Positions 1 to 9,049 of a stretch of 15,215 nt of DNA are shown here, piece by piece. The stretch covers positions 10,437 to 25,651 of the forward strand of contig NW_003120918.1 of the NCBI RefSeq assembly GCF_000003605.2, in the 5' to 3' direction. The first letter of the stretch is position 1. Each line of letters starts with the position of its first letter. The stretch is from Saccoglossus kowalevskii. Lineage: Eukaryota > Hemichordata > Enteropneusta > Harrimaniidae. The notes beneath the pieces are model-generated. The model was not told the DNA's origin and made no database searches. It saw only the letters and a list, made by a program, of their open reading frames with translations. The translations under genes and the position numbers were made by a program.

Positions 1-187
1 CAAATATTATTTACAATCATTTGTGTGTATTTGTCATGAAACTGATCAAAATGGTATATTCTCCTCAGAAAAGTAATAAATTAATATGTAACATAATGCT
101 GATTTTTTTGTAAACTGTGAATATATAGGCTGAATATACAAAATGTATAACACATTTGTTGATTGTTTAGCGTTTTTTCACATCCAG
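1..187 (+). other. 3' part of an upstream intron of the kinase gene
   Basis: AT-rich non-coding sequence ending in a pyrimidine-rich stretch and the acceptor ttttttcacatccag before 188. No exon, RNA gene or repeat is recognised. The exons for the kinase N-lobe (glycine-rich loop and beta-3 lysine) must lie further upstream, outside the window. Confidence 0.7.
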
Positions 188-482
188 AGATCACAAGATG
201 CTGAAAGACGAGGCACGTACAATGACTAAGTTCCGTTCTCCGTATATAGTCCAAATATTGGGTGTAGTGATGCATCCATCTAACTACGCACTTGTATTGG
301 AATACATGTGTCACGGCTCATTGAGGGAATACCAAAAGAATAATGACGTCAGCTGGCCAACAATATTAGGTCTTGTGCACGATGTGATACTGGGAATGAA
401 TTATCTGCACAAAACTGTAGGGCTTGTGCATCGTGATGTGAAGATTGACAACATACTTGTTGACAAGGGACCTAAAGCAAAG
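188..482 (+). CDS. RIPK1-like protein kinase, exon with helix C to catalytic loop
   Basis: This internal exon encodes about 98 residues of a serine/threonine kinase of the TKL/RIPK type. These kinases act in the cytosol downstream of death-domain and innate-immune receptors and transfer ATP phosphate to Ser/Thr. Visible in order: helix C with the salt-bridge Glu in KDEARTM (Glu codon 210-212), the hinge segment LVLEYMCHGSL, helix E ending in GMNYLH, and the catalytic loop VHRDVKIDNIL. The HRD Asp is at 435-437, Lys at 441-443 and Asn at 450-452, all consistent with activity. The acceptor is cacatccag (187) and the donor AAG/gtaaat (482/483), leaving phase 0. An AG at 189 is a less likely alternative acceptor. 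An upstream exon must supply the N-lobe, so the Met at 198 is internal, not the start. The family call is by eye: LGV, LEYM and the HRD-to-ILVD spacing match RIPK1. Other TKL kinases cannot be fully excluded. Confidence 0.9.
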
Positions 483-855
483 GTAAATGAGATTCACTAC
501 TTAAACTAGATGCATTTATTTTCTGAATGCTGTATACAATTCACATGGCAGATAGTTTTAAGCATGATAATGTGTTTTTATAATGTTTATAAGTTTAACG
601 ACTTGTATATCGAGTTGCTGCACTTCTTCAACGAGGTTTTTTTTCTGTGTTTAATTTTTCATCTTAGCGATTATCTATTTTCGGGTAAAACATGTTAAAA
701 ATTGAACTGTGATTCAGACATTCCAGGGTTCTCCACGGTTTGAAAATTAAACAGTGGAAAGTGGGCGTGGCACATTTGTAACGTGCATCATTGGCATGGA
801 TGTTGAAAAAATAGAAACCAAGAAATCTATTAATCTACATATTTTTTACATATGC

Positions 856-856
<1 letters not shown>

Positions 857-935
<79 letters not shown>
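857..935. repeat. (AT)n microsatellite
   Basis: An almost uninterrupted run of alternating A and T of about 79 bases. It lies inside the intron 1 TIR element. Its length in the assembly may be uncertain because such runs slip and can extrude cruciforms. Confidence 0.97.
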
Positions 936-938
<3 letters not shown>

Positions 939-953
939 ACAAAATAAATGAGA

Positions 954-2120
954 ATTTTGAAGAGCTATTATTAAGTAAACGTCAGCACGTACAATCAGCT
1001 GATTTTAGCTGCACAATTCATCACGCGGCGACATCAGTTGTTTACCAGTATGATCGCGTCCAGAAAAGGGTAACAAGTTTGTTAATTTATTTTACCAAAT
1101 AGATACATACATGCTTTATTTAATTTTTTTAGCAACAATTGTGATTTATATTTATTTGGACGAAGCAAAATAAAATTCATGATGTCGCACAAACGTTCGT
1201 AATTGGTTCATTAAAAAACTATGAATGTGCGTCATCGGCACCAAAAAGCAAGATGCTCAAACAAAATAAAATCTACACAATAGAAGATTTTCGATCTGTA
1301 GTAACAGTTACTATCAAAAATAATAGAATTATGTATAAAAAAATGCATACTTAGACGAATAATTTTCATTCGAATCGAAAGTTTGTTGATGTCTGCTTCG
1401 TTAAGAACAGCAGTGACCTGGAAACAGTTCATTTACTGTGTGCATCCTGATATTATGTAACTATGCTTTTGATTGGTCAAAGCCACGCATTGACGCAAAA
1501 AACAACCAATCAGAATATTTGTTCCAAGAAGAACACAAGTAAATTTATTTCCTCCACTTATGATGCGAGTTGAAAGCATGGCCATTTTACCGGGGTTTTT
1601 AAATAGTGATTTAAAGAAAATTCAACTTTAAATATTAGTGACATTCGACAAAATATAAACATTTACATGTTTAAGCAAGCATTCGTGTGGACTTCTTGGT
1701 GATCAGCAATGTCTGTGATGGTACGTCGACTGCGCCGGTCGTTTACCGATCATGCAAGTGCATGGCTGTCTTTGTTTCGCTCGGCGGTGACGATGTTGCC
1801 GCTACAAGTCACGGCGTGAACTTGGTTTTAACCTTAGATCTTATGTTTTAACGAATAGTTTTACCGATAACGATTTTATATATTTGACGTCACCCTGGCA
1901 GTAAAAATATGGGTACGGTAATATACTTTCCTAGGCCACATGTTCATTTTTAATCGTGTTGAAAAAACGTTTTGTTCGGTGGTGTTATCACCTCACGGTG
2001 ACCTGCTACGATAACAAGCTGGAATTTTCACAGTTTTCACACCTTAAAACAATGAACCAATTACCCTGAGCACGATGAATCATCTTCGGAAAACAATGAG
2101 TGATGGCCTGTTTTGTAAAA
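954..2120. other. Interior of the intron 1 element, no gene recognised
   Basis: No reading frame resembles a known protein. The sequence is AT-rich except for a patch around 1725-1815 with many CpGs. A short inverted pair GATTGGT (1471-1477) and ACCAATC (1505-1511) is present. I cannot assign a role. Confidence 0.6.
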
Positions 2121-2137
2121 AATTCTTTGGCTGGGAC

Positions 2138-2216
2138 CAGGGCGCACAGGAAATATAACAGGGCGCTGACAATTTAAACAGGGCGCCAATTTCAGATAAC
2201 AGGGCGCCGCGCCCTG
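2138..2216. repeat. Phased subterminal CAGGGCGC array
   Basis: CAGGGCGC begins at 2138, 2159, 2179 and 2200, that is at 21, 20 and 21 bp steps, close to two helical turns. An inverted GCGCCCTG at 2209-2216 overlaps the last copy. The array lies 12-90 bp inside the right TIR, the usual place for subterminal transposase-binding sites. That role is an inference from position and spacing. Confidence 0.75.
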
Positions 2217-2419
2217 TTAAAACCCCTCGTGGAGAACCCTGCATTCTGTAAAGGAAGTTACTAAGCATGGTACTATAACAACTAACACATCTTATGATAG
2301 TTTAGATATAGGTAAATACGGTAATGCATATGTCATATCAATATTTGTCTTAGGGATTACCTGACGCCCATTCTTTCCATTGTGCTTTTTAGCTCAGCCA
2401 TCAACGTTGTCTAATGTCT

Positions 2420-2630
2420 ACTGTTTTGATACGTCGTGTATATGTACCTCTTAGATTTGTTTATTTTGTGATGATATCTTTAATTCTCTAATTTTGATGA
2501 ATATTTTACTCCTTTTTGTTAAAAAGTGATATTTTCGACCTCTTGTTGAAAACCGCAAGTGCGATTGCTTTGATACTGTACATATTGTTCATTTTCTGAT
2601 GATATCTTGAGTTCTTTAATTGAAATGTGC
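2420..2630 (+). repeat. Dispersed tandem repeat, two diverged units of about 143 bp
   Basis: Two diverged units share TTTGATAC, GATTTGTTTATTTTGTGATGATATC, TAATTCTCTAATTTTGATGAATATTTT and AAAGTGATATTTTCGACCTC. The same unit, with a 158-bp period, recurs in intron 3 at about 12598-12895, so one repeat family occupies two introns of this gene. Confidence 0.8.
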
Positions 2631-2860
2631 ATTGCTAACAGCGGACCTATCACAGCCGAGAGGCTGCTTTTTTGACGATTCAAATTATCGAAAACACAGT
2701 TTTCATGACTTGTTAATTGCACAGGATGTTTGTAACGCTGCAGGTGATCAAATTTTATTTTATCTGCTGTTATTTTGTAGCTACAACCAAATAACTACAG
2801 ACATGCTACTAACAATCCATTTTTTTTTCAATTTGTGTATGTTGCACATATTATTCATAG

Positions 2861-3033
2861 ATTTCAGACTTTGGGTTATCTGTATGGCATGAATATTCAA
2901 AAATGGTACCAAGACGTTCAAGAGTATCAACCACATCTGGAGACCAGGGAGCATATTGTACAGTGACTCATATAGCCCCAGAATGTCTTGAGGATATCAA
3001 CAGAAAGCCAGATAATAAACGTGACGTATACAG
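2861..3033 (+). CDS. RIPK1-like kinase, exon with DFG and APE motifs
   Basis: This exon encodes the activation segment and start of the C-lobe: ISDFGLSVWHEYSKM, then a Ser/Thr- and Arg-rich loop (PRRSRVSTTSGDQG), then THIAPECLEDINRKP and RDVY. The metal-binding DFG Asp is at 2867-2869, APE at 2975-2983, and the Asp of the DVYSFG motif at 3023-3025. The stretch APE-x-L-x-D-x-N-x-KP closely parallels vertebrate RIPK1, supporting the family call. The activation loop holds several Ser/Thr residues suitable for autophosphorylation (inference). The start was chosen at 2861 after ttcatag because only this junction keeps the frame and gives ISDFG. A second AG seven bases downstream (2867) would shift the frame. 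The exon ends with AG of a split Ser codon, donor gtattt (phase 2). Confidence 0.9.
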
Positions 3034-3060
3034 GTATTTCCATTCCCTTTTTGATGTATA

Positions 3061-3082
3061 GTTTGTTTGTTTGTTTGTTTGT
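3061..3082. repeat. (GTTT)n microsatellite
   Basis: Five and a half uninterrupted GTTT units just downstream of the exon 2 donor. Confidence 0.95.
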
Positions 3083-3195
3083 AAACTAACTCTATGCCAC
3101 CACTAAATTAACAAGACTGTAGGCGGATATGGTGGAGTACCAATACATGGATCTGAACACTCAAAAGATTGCTATTTGGCAAGTATATAGTTTTG

Positions 3196-4370
3196 ACTCC
3201 CGTGTGCGAAGCACAAAAAGGGAATCTTTGCAGTTAGTGTGTCTGTGTGTGTGTGTGTGTCTGTGTCTGTTCCACTGCTATCTCAAGAACCATACATTGG
3301 TTTTTGATGAAACTTGGTGCGTAGATGCTCTTGGCCAATGCGCAGATTTGGTAAAAATTTGGTTTTGGTAAAAATCCATGCATATTAATTACCTAATTTG
3401 CATGACAATTAGCTGATTTTTAGCTGTTCCATGACTGTTCCACTGATATCTAAAGAACCACTTATTGGATTTTGATGAAACTTGGCACATAGATGCTCTG
3501 AACTAATGTGCAGATTTGATTAGTATTGGGTAAAAATCTGTGCAATATTAATTACCTAATTTGCATAATGATAAATCAATTTTTGGCTTTTCCACTGATA
3601 TCTCAAGTACTAATCATCACATTTCAATAAAACTTGGTAAATAGATATCATAGAACACTGCACAAACCTGATAGTTTTTAGGGTAATATCAGTACATATT
3701 AATTACCTAATTTGCATAATTAATTAATTTTCAGCTTTTGATATTTCAAGTAGTAATCATCACATTTCAATGAAACTTGGTACATAGATATCATAGGACA
3801 CTGCACAGACCTGATAGTTTTCAGGGTAATATCAGTAGATATTAATTACCTAATTTGCATGATTAATTAAATTTCAGCTTTTGATATTTCAAGTAGTAAT
3901 CATCACATTCCAATGAAACTTGGTACATAGATGTCATAGTGCACTACACAGACCTGATAGTTTTAAGGGTAATATCAGTACATATTAATTACCTAATTTG
4001 CATAATTAATTAATTTTCACCTTTTGATATTCCAAGTAGTAATCATCACATTTCAATGAAACTTGGTACATAGATGTCTTAGGACTCTGCACAGACCTGA
4101 TTGTTTTTAGGGTGATATCAGTATATATTAATTACCTAATTTGCATAATTAATTAATTTTTCGCTTTTGATATTTCAAGTAGTAATCATCACATTTCAAT
4201 GAAACTTGGTACATATTTACTTAAGGACTGTGCAGAGACCTGATTAGTTTTGGGTTAAATATTTGTGCATATTAATCATCTAATTAAAATAATTAATTAA
4301 CACTGATATCTTAATTACTGATCGTCATATTTGAATAAAATTTGGAACATGAATGCTTTAGGACAATAGG
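3196..4370 (-). mobile_element. Candidate Helentron-like interspersed element (module D)
   Basis: A small hairpin (TCCC 3198-3201 and TGTGC 3203-3207, paired with GCACA 3211-3215 and GGGA 3220-3223) is followed by a GTCTGTGTGT microsatellite (3238-3271) and then the tandem core array. The order hairpin, microsatellite, tandem core is the one seen at 13064 and, in part, at 12527 and 14640. Read on the minus strand it matches the layout of Helentron-derived elements such as Pearl/CvA: tandem core, microsatellite, terminal hairpin. The assignment rests on architecture only, and the outer ends are not defined. Confidence 0.4.
3270..4370. repeat. Tandem array, about 143-bp units
   Basis: About seven head-to-tail units. 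The landmark ACCTAATTTG starts at 3391, 3554, 3705, 3848, 3991 and 4134, giving steps of 163, 151, 143, 143 and 143. Each unit carries ATCACATTTCAATGAAACTTGG, a CATAGATG/CATAGATAT segment and TAATTACCTAATTTGCAT. Inner units are nearly identical and outer ones are diverged, as expected when unequal exchange homogenises the middle. Confidence 0.93.
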
Positions 4371-5174
4371 TTAGGATTTCTTCATTTGTGTGAACATAAG
4401 ATTTCAAACTGACGTTCATGGTTACCAATGTACAGTATTCTGTTTAGTGGTTAAATTCAAAATGGTCGATTTTAATGTGACAGTCTTTCATATTTTCAAC
4501 ATATTTTGACCAATTTATTTCATTTGCATGTTTATTTTTACCTTGCCCGTACCATCAAAGATGGAAGGGAAAGGTATATTAAAAGAAAAATTTCTGTCCG
4601 GCGTTGTCGTCATTGTCAACATCATTAGTAATTGTTATTGTGTGCACAATAACTTTACTAATTCTATTCCTAACTTCATTAAACTTGGTCACCTTATTCA
4701 TCAGTATAAAGTCTTCCCTGAGTATGAACAACAGATGTCCTGTATGAAAATATCATGCAAAAATTGAGAAAATCTGATAAAATATTTTGACTGTTTCTAC
4801 TTGACTGATCAATGGTGATACACATTCAAAGGTCACTGATCTCAGTGAAAATATGCATTGTTGTATGTGTTTAATGAAGCAAATGATTTATCTTGTAATA
4901 ATATCGTTTGTAATTTTTTTATTTTGATGATCTCTGACTGACAGAATTTCTCAGGCATGTCTTGATTTTATTATATTCAAACTTGGTATGTAGGTTACAG
5001 ATTGCTGGACAAATCTCAATCTTACCATATGATACACTCTGCTAAGTACATGGAGATGTTGCAGGATGGTTGCACAATAATTACATAAGTCCAGTTTGTT
5101 TCGTAAATAGCTGTGCTATATCAGCCAAGAGGCGCAGTACAAACATTTTGACAGTTTTCTATGATTTTATTTAG

Positions 5175-5224
5175 TTTTGGTATCACATTATGGGAGATTG
5201 TTACGAAGAAATACCCGTATGGAT
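5175..5224 (+). CDS. RIPK1-like kinase, short exon with helix F
   Basis: A 50-bp exon that completes DVYSFG and encodes FGITLWEIVTKKYPYG, the helix F region and the start of the following loop of the kinase C-lobe. It is flanked by ttttatttag (acceptor, 5174) and GGAT/gtgagt (strong donor, 5225). It enters in phase 2 (T completes the split Ser codon) and leaves in phase 1 (T5224). That phase matches the exon at 14468 and not the nearer AG at 5807, where T plus AG would make a stop. The W-E-I and PYG positions match RIPK-family kinases. Confidence 0.9.
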
Positions 5225-5890
5225 GTGAGTATAAAGTGTTATTTAAAATTATAACATGTGTGCTGATTTGTGATCCTAAATTGTTAAACAAGTGTTCATT
5301 TTAATATTTTCACTCTGAGAACATTCACGGTGCTTTATTTAGGTCATGAGACTATATGAATTATTTAATGGTCTGAAAAAGGAGGATATGTCATGATTCT
5401 ACCTCATTTCAATTTACACATACTATTCAAAGGTTTTTGCATAAGAAATTTAAACACATAATCAAATGCGCTGAAAATAATTGACATATGAACATTTATT
5501 AGATATGTTTACTAAAATTCACAGCCAATACTTCTCAAGAGTGCAGTTGGGAAAAACTTCTCAATATCTTTTACCATTGTGCCTATGGTAGTGATATCTC
5601 AAAGAGTTGGCATGTGAATATGGTGACTTAAATGTAATGACTCATCAGAGACATTTTCTTATCCTAAACTTATTAGTTCTTTGAACGAACGAATGCAGAT
5701 ATATGTTTTAGTGAAAATGCTTTTATTAATCATTTTATTTTGCGCACTCCGCTTGACTTGAACTGCTATTGAAATAATTATAATTTGAAATCCAAGTCAT
5801 ATTTCAGAGCCCTATGAACCAAATCTGTTCATTCTTTGCATGTGCCTTGTACTTTATCTGGGACTTATGCACATGCAGTGGTTTACTATT
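5225..5890 (+). other. 5' part of intron 3, nothing recognised
   Basis: AT-rich non-coding sequence following the donor gtgagt. The whole intron runs from 5225 to 14467. I see no reading frame, RNA gene or repeat in this stretch. Confidence 0.7.
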
Positions 5891-5892
5891 TC

Positions 5893-6130
5893 AATCAAAG
5901 ATGGCTGACTGGCAGCCATTTTGCTTTTTGAAAGTGTGGTCTCTTGTGCATGCTTTGTCAGTTTTTGTTCAGTACATACATTATATATTATGCATTATGT
6001 TAGGATACATGTCTATGGTCGATTGGCAGCCATCTTGTTTTTTGGAAATGTTTTATCATGGACATGGTCTGTCAATTTTATTCAAATTTGTACAATCTGA
6101 TCAAAGATGGCGGCCATTTTGCTTTTTGAC
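5893..6130. repeat. Dispersed repeat with ATGGC...GCCATTTTG motif, three copies
   Basis: Three copies of a segment of the form TCAAAGATGGCTGACTGG plus CAGCCATTTTGCTTTTTG lie at about 5895-5930, 6017-6044 and 6101-6128. The same motif returns at 12489-12526, 13030-13062, 13386-13417 and 13668-13697. It seems to be part of the core of a dispersed AT-rich family. Open frames crossing it are a by-product of the repeat. Confidence 0.85.
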
Positions 6131-6151
6131 CATACTACTACTGTACTTCCC

Positions 6152-6235
6152 TTAGTATAAGCCCATCCCTCTGTTTTTAGACATTTAACGAGTTGGGGGT
6201 ATCTCAGAGTATAGGCCCAGGGTGTTTTTACTGGG
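6152..6235. repeat. Short repeat with AGTATA(A/G)GCCCA motif
   Basis: AGTATAAGCCCA (6154-6165) and AGTATAGGCCCA (6208-6219) form a direct pair. The motif recurs at 12345-12357 next to an inverted partner. It is probably a fragment of a small dispersed element. Confidence 0.5.
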
Positions 6236-6437
6236 CGTCGATGACATTTATTAAAATAAATTATTTCATTGCATAAAAATCGTGATTGGTATGGTACTTT
6301 GGTTCCTGCTTTTATGAGAAAACTCACATTAATTTCAGATTGCATGTCGGGTGAACATACATAACATGGTTCGCATGTTTTCTATTCTGTCATTTACTCA
6401 GGATGAACCTGGATGTTGCAATACTGAAGTAATCCAT

Positions 6438-6650
6438 ATTCACTACGTTCAATTACCCACTATAGACTCCGGTCAGTCAAAATTACTATTTTGAACTTTA
6501 GGCATTAATCTGCGATTCAGCCAATGACGGAGAAAGAATTCTAGGTCAAGGGAAGCCCCATGACCTCCAGATTTTTCCTCACGTCACGAACCATGTGACC
6601 GAGGCAATGAGGCGCCGCCATATTGCCTTTATCCTCACTCTGTCTTTTTC
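6438..6650 (+). repeat. Left inverted terminal repeat of the DIRS element
   Basis: From GGTCAGTCAAAAT (6471) to about 6650 this is the imperfect reverse complement of about 11385-11570, including ATTAATCTGCGATTCAGCCAATGACGGAGA, GGAAGCCCCATGACCT and the CATATTGC segment. The outer 33 bases (6438-6470) have no partner in the right repeat. They are instead matched by the internal complementary region. Confidence 0.92.
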
Positions 6651-8117
6651 TCGCATTTGGTGTGGATCAATGAAAACGGTGCGCTTCAGTCTTCAAGATT
6701 TGTTTTTCCTGTCCGGGTTTTTGCTCTGGCTTGCTGCCACCTACGTGGCAGCCAACGCTGTGGCTGGTAGGATAAGTCTTTCTTATTTTTTACCTCTGTG
6801 TCGCCCTTTTTGTGTGTATATATTTACAACAAAGGGAAAAAAAACCCGGCGACACACATTCACCACATCGTTGGTTCTCTTTGTGTCAGCTTTCTTGTTC
6901 ATTTTTACCAATGTACGGGGTTCAGGGTTTTGCCGAGAAAATATTTGTAACAACTGGGGTTCCGAGGCCTGGGATGCGTTCCAGGGCCGCGTGCAAATTG
7001 CTGAGACTGACTGCGTCGCTCGGGTTTGTAGCAGTCGCGCATCCAGTAAAATCAGTGTGAGTGAGTGGTGTCTTAGCATGAGCGGAAAGTCCTCCCACTC
7101 GTCTACCGGTGCCTTGTGTTCCGTGGCGACGAGTGAGAGGCGCGACAGTGGAGGTCTCACGATTTCTAGGCCCCCTGCTGATCAGAGGGCATCCTCGCAG
7201 TCTGCTTCTGCAGGTGATGGTTTGTCCGATCATACCGGCAACAGCGAGGCTGTGCCCGTGGAGGTTTTTACTCCAACGGGGCCTGTTGCGGGTCCCTCTG
7301 TGGATCTGTCCTTGCACGGCGCCGGGTTTGCCTTGCTGTCACTTCCGGGATCCAGATGGCGGGATCCAAAGCAATAGAGACTGCATGACTCTCCTGGTCT
7401 GGCTGAGTGCTGGACGTAGGGGTAATGCACAGACGGTGTTGATGGGCGGACCTTGGATCCCTACGGATTAGAGGCCTAAGTCCTTAGGGTGGGCCAATTT
7501 TATGCTCAACCCTTTCCACTGGACCAAACGCTACCCGATCAAGTGCTGTTTGAGCCAGCAGAGTCTGGAGTCAAATCTCGCACCCTTCCTTCGGTTCCTC
7601 CCCGACCCTGATACCACAAATTTTTGTTTCGGTGGAACGGGCTAGGGGGGGGGGTGGCCGCGTTCATGGTTATTTTTCGTCAGTTCAGTCGGAAACCTCG
7701 ACCCTCAACCTTTGAGTTGTGGCCAGCCCACTGGTACGCAATGTTTTGCGCCGCCAGCACTCTGAAGTCTTACAGGCGGAACGCACCAGCCTCCTAGACT
7801 AGCAGACACAGCCATTGGTGGGACACCACACATCTACGCGGGATATTCTGCAGTGTCATCTGGCTCTCATGGCAGGGGCTGCCCCGGTGCTTCCGGATCC
7901 CACTGACCAGTTGGTACAGGTGAGACCTGTGAGCCAGTTTGGCTTCTGCCAATGGAAAGCCAAAAGGACCCCAAGCAGAGAAATCATAACGACCAATGTC
8001 AGCACCCACTGGCCAGTAGTAGCCAGGCAATGCGCCCCCCAGGAAGAAGGGACCAGATGGTGGTCTCCCCTCTTTCTCGGGGATCGCCTACCTAGATTGC
8101 AGGGGAAACAAGTTTGA
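6595..8117 (+). pseudogene. DIRS gag-region remnant
   Basis: This region sits between the left repeat and the RT, where DIRS elements carry a gag-like gene whose product packages the RNA. One frame is open from 6595 to 7377, with in-frame Met codons at 6595 and 6670. The same frame continues in pieces at about 7485-7611 (YAQPFPLDQTLPDQVLFEP) until a TGA. After a ten-G run at 7645-7654, another frame is open at 7815-8117 (DPTDQLVQVRPVSQFGFCQW). The first 100 codons are hydrophobic and low-complexity and could be untranslated leader instead of protein. I see no zinc knuckle. The gag call rests on position and on overall resemblance to DIRS gag C-terminal segments; the frame is broken at least twice. 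Confidence 0.6.
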
Positions 8118-8359
8118 TGATTTCGCTTGTGATGAGGGGGATGGGCATATGTTCGGCATATGTCTGAACCTATTGACTTCTACCGGCTTCGCGGGGTCTC
8201 ACCTCGGTGGAGGAGAGATTAACCCTGATGTAGAACCGCCAAACCCACACATCTCTGTCACACAGATTGCACCAGTGTATTCCGGCTTGGAGGCAATGTG
8301 TACCCTGGACTCTCCAGGTTGTGATACACAGTTACAAGATCCTGCTGCAATCTCCACCC

Positions 8360-9035
8360 CCCTGGCATCAGCCCCCGTTCGGAACACTACCAGGGGACCC
8401 CCGCAAAGCGGAAGGAATCCGACAGAAGGTAGACAGTTTGCTTACAAAGGGCGCTATACACAGGATAGAGAACCCTGCATTAAGTGAGGGCTTCTACTCA
8501 CAAATGTTGGTGGTTCCAAAGACTACAGGTGGCTGCGTCCCATTCTGGACTTACGCAGACTAAATCAGTATGTGCTTCCTGGAAACACTGAGCACCGTAC
8601 TATTCTCTGTGCTCTGTTTCTACTGGTTAGCCTTGCTAGATTTGAGCGATACTCACCCACACATACCCATACACCTAGTGAGTCAGTGACTCCCTTGATT
8701 TGCCCAGTTGGGCCAAGTAGTCGAATACAGGGTGCTTCTCTTCGGGTTTTGCATGGCTCCATACGTATTCACCACAGTCTAGAAACAGGTGGTGCTACTG
8801 CTGCGCTGGGCGTTGGTACACATCAACCCATCCCTAGATGGCTGGTTGCTACACAACCCAAGCAAGGGGTGGTTAGTCAAACAGTATGGCTAACTAGGAT
8901 TTACTACACCAGTTGGACTTCCCATCCTTGGCCAACACAACAGTTGGTCTTTCAGGGCATGGAGTTTGACACGGAGGGGGGCTTGGTACGGTCATCGCAG
9001 GCCTGTTGCCTAAGCAACCTAGCTGAACCCTAGTC
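8360..9035 (+). pseudogene. DIRS reverse transcriptase remnant
   Basis: The pieces of a DIRS RT follow in the right order across alternating frames. KVDSLLTKGAIHRI...EGFYSQMLVVPK lies at about 8417-8532 and RPILDLRRLNQYVLP at 8536-8580. LDLSDTHPHIPIH (motif A, catalytic Asp kept) is at 8636-8674, and YRVLLFGFCMAPYVFTTV (motif B region) is at 8726-8779. LDGWL is at 8834-8848 and LVFQGMEFDT at about 8944-8973. The motif C box, normally LDDWL in this family, reads LDGWL: the second catalytic Asp is Gly at 8840-8842. In-frame stops occur at 8780-8782 and around 8685-8695, and at least three frame changes are needed. The enzyme would have copied element RNA into DNA; this copy cannot. Confidence 0.9.
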
Positions 9036-9049
9036 GGCGTTCCCTCTGT

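Larger units (their letters stand above)
724..2241. mobile_element. Non-autonomous TIR DNA transposon in intron 1
   Basis: The ends are perfect 14-bp inverted repeats: CAGGGTTCTCCACG at 724-737 and CGTGGAGAACCCTG at 2228-2241. Each end is bordered outside by CATTC (719-723 and 2242-2246), which reads as a 5-bp target-site duplication. The right end has four direct CAGGGCGC motifs at 2138, 2159, 2179 and 2200 and one inverted copy at 2209-2216, like subterminal transposase-binding sites. No transposase reading frame is present in 1.5 kb, so the element is non-autonomous and would be moved in trans. The CAGGG terminus resembles hAT ends, but most hAT elements make 8-bp duplications. A branch with 5-bp duplications or another superfamily is possible, so I leave the superfamily open. 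Confidence 0.7.
483..2860 (+). other. Intron 1 of the kinase gene
   Basis: The donor is gtaaat at 483 and the acceptor ttattcatag at 2860. Removing this intron joins AAG to ATT TCA GAC, giving KISDFGLS, the canonical beta-8/DFG sequence. The intron holds a TIR element (724-2241), an (AT)n tract and a partial dispersed tandem repeat (about 2420-2630), each listed separately. Stretches 483-723, 2247-2420 and 2630-2860 are AT-rich with nothing recognisable. Confidence 0.85.
3034..5174 (+). other. Intron 2 of the kinase gene
   Basis: The donor is CAG/gtattt at 3034 and the acceptor attttatttag at 5174. Removal joins AG to T TTT GGT, giving DVYSFG exactly. It holds a (GTTT)n tract, a hairpin plus GT-rich microsatellite and a large tandem array (listed separately). 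From about 4370 to 5174 there are only decayed pieces of the array, for example AAACTTGG at 4681 and 4980, and no gene. Confidence 0.85.

Noticed and set aside
81-314. Minus-strand open frame across kinase exon 1
   Set aside because: Antisense to a clear kinase exon and not protein-like.
754-951. Open frame ending in repeated Tyr-Ile
   Set aside because: It is a translation of the (AT)n microsatellite.
2868-3033. DFG exon starting at the AG at 2867
   Set aside because: It shifts the frame, loses DFG and soon reads nonsense. The AG at 2860 gives KISDFGLS.
3270-4370. CRISPR-like repeat array
   Set aside because: Whole units of about 143 bp repeat without unique spacers, and the context is a eukaryotic intron.
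5808-6155. Possible kinase exon after the AG at 5807, with an open frame of 113 codons
   Set aside because: The incoming phase leaves T5224, and T plus AG gives a stop codon. The frame runs through dispersed repeats, and the exon at 14468 joins perfectly in phase and in kinase sequence.
6783-7317. Minus-strand open frames opposite the gag region
   Set aside because: Shadows of the GC-richer plus-strand gag region, with no recognisable domain.
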